From positions 9,302 through 73,301 of the forward strand of contig NZ_CAKTVU010000010.1 in the NCBI RefSeq assembly GCF_934630535.1: DNA of 64,000 bases. Reading direction: 5' to 3'. Position 1 is the first letter of the stretch; each line of letters opens with the position of its first letter. Under the pieces are notes generated by a model. The model saw only the letters and a program-made list of their open reading frames with translations, did not search any database and had not been told where the DNA came from. Shown here in pieces: positions 59,918-64,000 of the stretch. Source of the DNA: an uncultured Senegalimassilia sp. (GTDB lineage Bacteria > Actinomycetota > Coriobacteriia > Coriobacteriales > Eggerthellaceae). The position numbers and the translations under genes are program-made.

Positions 59918-61015
59918 TTACGCCTGAGCCTTGATGGCGGCGATGAGCGCCTCGGTGAACTCGGTGCAGCTTGCGGCGGGAGCGCTGCTGCCGGTGGCCT
60001 TGCGGATGTCGCCCGTTAACACGGAGCCGTCAGCGTACACGGCGCGCACGCCGCGGCGGATGCGCTCGGCGATCTCCAGCTCCCCAAGATGATCGAGCAT
60101 CATGGCCGCGGACATGATTTCCGCGGTGGGGTTGGCCTTGTTCTGACCAGCGATGTCGGGAGCGGAGCCGTGCACGGCTTCGAACACAGCGTATTCCTTG
60201 CCGATGTTCGCACCCGGGGCGATGCCCAAGCCGCCGACCAGGCCCGCAGCCAGGTCGCTGGCAATATCGCCGTACAGGTTGGGGAACACCACCACATCGA
60301 ACTGCGCCGGGTCGATGACCATGTTCATGCAGAAGGCGTCGATGATGCGGTCATCGAATTCAACACGACCCTCGTATTCCTTGGCCACCTCGCGCGCCGT
60401 ACGCAGGAACAGGCCGTCGGAGTACTTCATGATGTTGGCCTTATGGGCCGCAGTGACCTTTTTGCGGCCATGCTTCAGCGCATATTCGAAGGCATAGCGC
60501 ACGATGTTCTGGGTAGCCGTGATGGAGATGGGCTTGATGGAAATGCCGGAATCGGGACGGATAACGCCCGCGCCCTCGTCCTCGCAGAATTTGATGAGCT
60601 TCGAGGCAGCCTCGGAGCCTTCCTCAAATTCCACACCTGCATACAGGTCCTCGGAGTTTTCACGGACGATGACCAGATCAACGTCGTCATAACGGCCGCC
60701 GGCACCGGGCATGGAAAGCACCGGACGCAGGCACACGTACAAATCGAGCGTTTTGCGGAGCGCAACGTTGACGCTGCGGAAACCGGTTCCAACGGGAGTG
60801 GTGCACGGGCCCTTGATGGCAACCTTGTTACGCTTCACCACCTCGATGGTCTCATCAGGCAACGGAGTGCCCGTTTTCTCGGCGCATGCTGCACCGGCCT
60901 CAGCGACTTCCCAGATGATGTCCGCACCTGCGGCTTCCACGACCTGCTGCATTGCAGCAGACGTTTCCAAGCCGATGCCGTCACCCGGAATCAAGGTTAC
61001 AGTATGCTGTGCCAT
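59918..61015 (-). CDS. icd: Isocitrate dehydrogenase, NAD-type (isocitrate/isopropylmalate family)
   Basis: The 365-residue beta-decarboxylating dehydrogenase opens HTVTLIPGDGIGLE and has RENSEDLYAGVE, the substrate-helix serine motif of isocitrate rather than isopropylmalate enzymes, then KVTAAHKANIMKYSDGLF and the metal-binding IDAFCMNMVIDPAQFDVVVFPNLYGDIASD region. HGSAPDIAGQNKANPTAE contains the NAD-binding loop. The short length and this loop favour NAD over NADP. Neighbouring acnA makes its substrate. Homoisocitrate or isopropylmalate activity is less likely. Start 61015 has AAGGAG upstream. Confidence 0.9.
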   Translation of the reverse strand: MAQHTVTLIPGDGIGLETSAAMQQVVEAAGADIIWEVAEAGAACAEKTGTPLPDETIEVVKRNKVAIKGPCTTPVGTGFRSVNVALRKTLDLYVCLRPVLSMPGAGGRYDDVDLVIVRENSEDLYAGVEFEEGSEAASKLIKFCEDEGAGVIRPDSGISIKPISITATQNIVRYAFEYALKHGRKKVTAAHKANIMKYSDGLFLRTAREVAKEYEGRVEFDDRIIDAFCMNMVIDPAQFDVVVFPNLYGDIASDLAAGLVGGLGIAPGANIGKEYAVFEAVHGSAPDIAGQNKANPTAEIMSAAMMLDHLGELEIAERIRRGVRAVYADGSVLTGDIRKATGSSAPAASCTEFTEALIAAIKAQA

Positions 61016-61102
61016 TGCCACTCCTTCTGTCCTGCGCCGCAGCGCATACGGGTTGAAAGAAACAGGCTGCACCGCAACGCGGCACAGCCCGAGGATCCAA
61101 GC

Positions 61103-61711
61103 TTATTGGCCTTGAACGTTGTCAATAATGGTTTGCGCCTTGCGCTTCAAGGCACCTTTGCCATTATGCGCATCAAACGACATACGTTCAACAAGTGCTT
61201 CCTTAACGTGCTCCGAAAGCTTGCCAGTGGCGAACTCCGCAACAGCGTTCAGCATGTCGTTGAACTCGACATCGCCGTGATAGCACTGGATAGCCTCGTC
61301 GATCAGCGGCCAGACATTCTCGCTACGCTTTTCGGTGGTGGCGCCATACGCGCAGAAGAAGCGCATAGCCGCCAAGCGGACGAAACCGTTTTCCTCATCG
61401 AACAATGCGTTCTCGGCACCGGCAAGCGCCTTGTCGGTGCAGCGCGATTCAACGGGAACGAGCGCGGTAAGCGCATCCAGGCTTTCCCAGCGAGTTTGAG
61501 CCTCAGGACGATTCAGGGCATCGATCAGATCCGATGCATGGGGCACAAGCAGCTCAGGGCTAACCTTCGCGATAAAAGCCAGCGATCCTGCAGCATTCTG
61601 CCGATTACGACGCGAAGAGTCGCCCAGCTGCGTGACTAATCGTTTGAACTTATCCTCGTTCGTAAGCGCCTCACGCGCCACGAACTCGATGACATCCATG
61701 CTTCCAGCCAT
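61103..61711 (-). CDS. HEAT-repeat protein
   Basis: The 202-residue, all-helical protein has HEAT-like repeats (LGDSSRRNRQNAAGSLAFIAKV, RPEAQTRWESLDALTALVPV, FVRLAAMRFFCAYG). Such proteins are scaffolds; no enzymatic residues are visible and the partner is unknown. It precedes icd by 87 bp and may be in the same transcript. The ATG at 61711 has GGAGG 8 bases upstream, and a minus-strand TATAAT lies at 61750-61755. Confidence 0.8.
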   Translation of the reverse strand: MAGSMDVIEFVAREALTNEDKFKRLVTQLGDSSRRNRQNAAGSLAFIAKVSPELLVPHASDLIDALNRPEAQTRWESLDALTALVPVESRCTDKALAGAENALFDEENGFVRLAAMRFFCAYGATTEKRSENVWPLIDEAIQCYHGDVEFNDMLNAVAEFATGKLSEHVKEALVERMSFDAHNGKGALKRKAQTIIDNVQGQ

Positions 61712-62437
61712 GTAAAAATCCTCCATACCACCTAGTATTTTCCAAGGTCATTATACCTTTTTGCAATTACAAGCCCGGTATTCAGCGCAGAATTAACACG
61801 GCGGTAAACTGGGTTTTACGGGGTTTTGCGGCGAAGGTCTCGTGCCGGCAAGACCCTTTGAATCCGTAGAGGGATTTGATCACTTACCCCAGAATGGACT
61901 CGCACCTTAAAACCCGATCGAGAAGAGAAGCAACGCGCCGCGCCCTGCGCCCCACAAACCGAGCGCGGCAAACCGCCCCGCCGTCAAGCAAACAGGATTT
62001 CGCGCTCCTCGAAGGAAACGAAACCCGATGCCGCAGCAACAACCAACGTCAATAATGGCAGATCGCATTTGAGCAATTTGCCACCTCGATTGAATACCCT
62101 ACGCACTCACGTTCGCGATACCCGCCAACACTCGATTCGCAGCGCGCATCGCATTGGCAGGAATCCAACCCTAAACAGAATCAATCAAACATGTTTACAA
62201 GCTCAATGCACAAGCAAAGCTCAGCAAAACACCGCATCGGGCGCCTTCAACCACATCGCACTTTAAAGCGCTCAGACCCTATGAAGAAAAAACGGCTAGG
62301 GCCGAAAGCCCTAGCCGTTCGTTCAAATAATCACGGGGCACTTTACGAAAACCATTTAGAGAGGTGCCCGCGATTAATCCGAAAAGCTATTCGAAGCAGC
62401 AATGCCACCCAAGAGCAGCCATCGCCCAGAAAAGATG
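61712..62437. other. Intergenic region between the HEAT gene and glf
   Basis: This 726 bp gap carries a TATAAT (61750-61755, minus strand, promoter candidate of the HEAT gene) and the glf terminator at 62286-62319. The rest, about 61800-62280, is fairly AT-rich for this genome but shows no gene, tRNA or repeat that I can support. Confidence 0.6.
62286..62319 (-). terminator. Rho-independent terminator of glf
   Basis: On the minus strand a perfect 12 bp stem (AACGGCTAGGGC and its complement) with a 5-base loop runs into a run of T residues. It lies 119 bp after the glf stop codon. Confidence 0.9.
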
Positions 62438-63574
62438 CTACGCACGCAGGTCAACGCCCAGCTCGGCCTTCACCAGGTCGAACGCCGCGTCGATGGCCTT
62501 GTCCATGTCGTAGTACTTGTACCCGCCCAGGCGGCCGGCGAACACCACGTCGCCCTCCTGCTCGGCGAGCTGCTCGTACTGCGCGTACAGCGCGGAGTTG
62601 CGCTCGTCGTTGATGGGATAGTACGGCTCGTCGCCGGGCTTCCAGTCGGCCGGATACTCGCGCGTGATCACGCTGACCGGCGAGGTCTGCGACTCGAAGT
62701 GCTTGTGCTCGATGATGCGCGTCCAGGGCACCTCGCGCTCGGTGTAGTTGACCACCGCGTTGCCCTGCCAGTTCTCGCACTCCACGACCTCTGACTCGAA
62801 GCGCAGGCTCCGGTACTCCAGCGTGCCGAGCTTGAAGTCGAAGTACTCGTCGATGGGGCCGCAGTAGATGGTGCGGTCGGCGATGCCCGGGTTCTGCTCG
62901 CGGAACTCGCGGTACTCGGTGGACAGCAGGATCTCGACGTCGCCGAACATGCGCTCGACCATGGCGGTGTAGCCGCCCATGGGGATGCCCTGCCAGCGGT
63001 CGTTGAAGTAGTTGTTGTCGTAGGTCAGGCGCACGGGAAGGCGCTTGATGATGCTCGGCGGCAGCTCGGTGCAGCTGCGGCCCCACTGCTTCTCGGTGTA
63101 GCCCTTGATCAGCTTCTCGAACACGTCGCGGCCGATCAGCGACAGCGCCTGCTCCTCGAGGTTCTTCGGCTCGCCCTCGCCGATGAGGTCTGCGGCCTCG
63201 GCCTTCTGGCGCTCGATGATCTCGACGGCCTCGGCCGGGGTGCGGATGCCCCACATCTTCGAGAACGTGTTCATGTTGAACGGCAGGTTGTAAAGCTCGT
63301 CCTTGTAGACGGCGACGGGGCTGTTCACGTAGTTGTTGAACTCTGCGAAGCGGTTGACGTAGTCCCACACCGGTCGCAGGGAGGTGTGGAAGATGTGCGC
63401 GCCGTAGCGGTGCACGTTGATGCCCTGCACGTCCTCGGTGTAGATGTTGCCGGCGATATGATCGCGGCGGTCGATGACGAGGCAGGTCTTGCCGAGCTTG
63501 GCGGCCTCGTGGCAGAACACCGCCGAGGAGATGCCGGCGCCGACAACCAGGAAATCATAATGGGACAGCTTCAT
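62438..63574 (-). CDS. glf: UDP-galactopyranose mutase
   Basis: The 378-residue flavoenzyme converts UDP-galactopyranose to UDP-galactofuranose for surface glycans. It opens with an FAD motif (FLVVGAGISSAVFCHEAAKLG) and has DRRDHIAGNIYTED, the substrate-region YGAHIFHTS, LIKGYTEKQWG, LPVRLTYDNNYFNDRWQGIPMGGYTAM and the C-terminal FAGRLGGYKYYDMDKAI. The ATG at 63574 has AAAGGGG upstream; sequence before it is not homologous. It is probably transcribed alone, and may feed a polymer made by the locus at 1-10045 or another outside the window. Confidence 0.97.
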   Translation of the reverse strand: MKLSHYDFLVVGAGISSAVFCHEAAKLGKTCLVIDRRDHIAGNIYTEDVQGINVHRYGAHIFHTSLRPVWDYVNRFAEFNNYVNSPVAVYKDELYNLPFNMNTFSKMWGIRTPAEAVEIIERQKAEAADLIGEGEPKNLEEQALSLIGRDVFEKLIKGYTEKQWGRSCTELPPSIIKRLPVRLTYDNNYFNDRWQGIPMGGYTAMVERMFGDVEILLSTEYREFREQNPGIADRTIYCGPIDEYFDFKLGTLEYRSLRFESEVVECENWQGNAVVNYTEREVPWTRIIEHKHFESQTSPVSVITREYPADWKPGDEPYYPINDERNSALYAQYEQLAEQEGDVVFAGRLGGYKYYDMDKAIDAAFDLVKAELGVDLRA

Positions 63575-64000
63575 GCGTTTCCCCTTTGAGCTAAATACCG
63601 AACAGTAGTTGTCCCTATGGTACCAAATACAAGAAACGCCCCGGCAAGACCAGGGCTGATTACACGGAGCGCATACAGCGCACGAACATGGCGCGAACAA
63701 GAGTTGGAACAGAAAGCCGCATAAACCGAGGAGGGAATCTGTGGATGCGGAAGCGCTACTCAGCCCGCAGCTACTCGCAAGATACCACAGCAATCGCCAA
63801 GCCGATACGGCCGCCTCGAAAACACCCCCAGCCGCAGAGATGATACACACGAAAACCTTCGTATTTCGCTTGGCTCCTGCAACGCGCCTGCGCAACTATC
63901 CCGGTCGAACCAACCCCGATGCACTGGGCCGATGCAGCCCGGCGAGCCTCTCGATGCCATACCCGGCAACGCGGCGAGCGCCCTCCGGCGCGCCGTTGCG
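63575..64000. other. Right-edge region, no supported gene
   Basis: These 426 bp contain the glf ribosome site and presumably its promoter. I see no coding region with a ribosome site and recognisable protein, and no repeat. A gene may start just past the edge. Confidence 0.5.

Noticed and set aside
63760..63969. Small minus-strand open frame near the right edge
   Set aside because: No ribosome site, no homology, and composition like the surrounding non-coding DNA.

Overview
The window looks like chromosomal DNA of a high-GC, monoderm, anaerobic actinobacterium of the class Coriobacteriia, most likely family Eggerthellaceae (the Eggerthella, Gordonibacter, Adlercreutzia group). The signs are paired Tat-exported flavoprotein reductases and small membrane-anchored multihaem cytochromes, LuxR-type regulators fused to a multi-spanning membrane domain, a LoaP/NusG-like protein heading a glycan operon, and no outer-membrane genes. 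This placement is inferred from gene content, not from a marker-gene search.

Layout. 1-10045 (minus strand) is one long surface-glycan operon. It opens with a NusG/LoaP-like antiterminator, then a truncated and an intact initiating sugar transferase, a ManNAc/ManNAcA pathway (tagA-like, wecC, wecB), a TupA-like ATP-grasp protein, two glycosyltransferases, an acyltransferase, a pyruvyltransferase and the start of a Wzx-type flippase. 10728-18231 holds a BvgS-like hybrid kinase, a cytochrome/flavoprotein reductase pair and a membrane LuxR regulator. 18498-34583 is an accessory stretch with a Fic protein, sbcCD, a HipA-like kinase, a ParE/ParC-type topoisomerase pair, an uncharacterised helical protein and an AlbA/Schlafen-type regulator. 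Several of these genes sit beside short, exactly phased dyad repeats. 35082-39233 has a second LuxR regulator and a second cytochrome/flavoprotein pair. 39404-44871 is a five-gene peptide/nickel-type ABC importer with a pair of matching operators. 45107-63574 is mostly housekeeping: ligA, a DUF308 protein, cysK with an Rrf2 regulator, a YgiQ radical-SAM protein, rplJ-rplL with an L10 leader, a large membrane protein, acnA, icd, a HEAT-repeat protein and glf.

How it fits together. The glycan operon makes UDP-ManNAc and UDP-ManNAcA, starts a lipid-linked repeat unit and decorates it. Glf at the far end supplies UDP-galactofuranose, probably for a related polymer. The two reductase modules resemble the Cgr1/Cgr2 arrangement of Eggerthella: a membrane cytochrome passes electrons to an exported flavoprotein that reduces an organic acceptor. 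icd and acnA give part of an incomplete TCA route.

The most unusual signal is non-coding. Three stacked tandem dyad arrays (41 bp x 4, 40 bp x 2.5, 37 bp x 3) lie between fic and sbcC. A 33 bp x 3 array lies between the hipA-like gene and sbcD. A pair of about 104 bp direct repeats full of palindromes flanks the AlbA regulator. A REP-like element also lies in frame inside a LuxR regulator.
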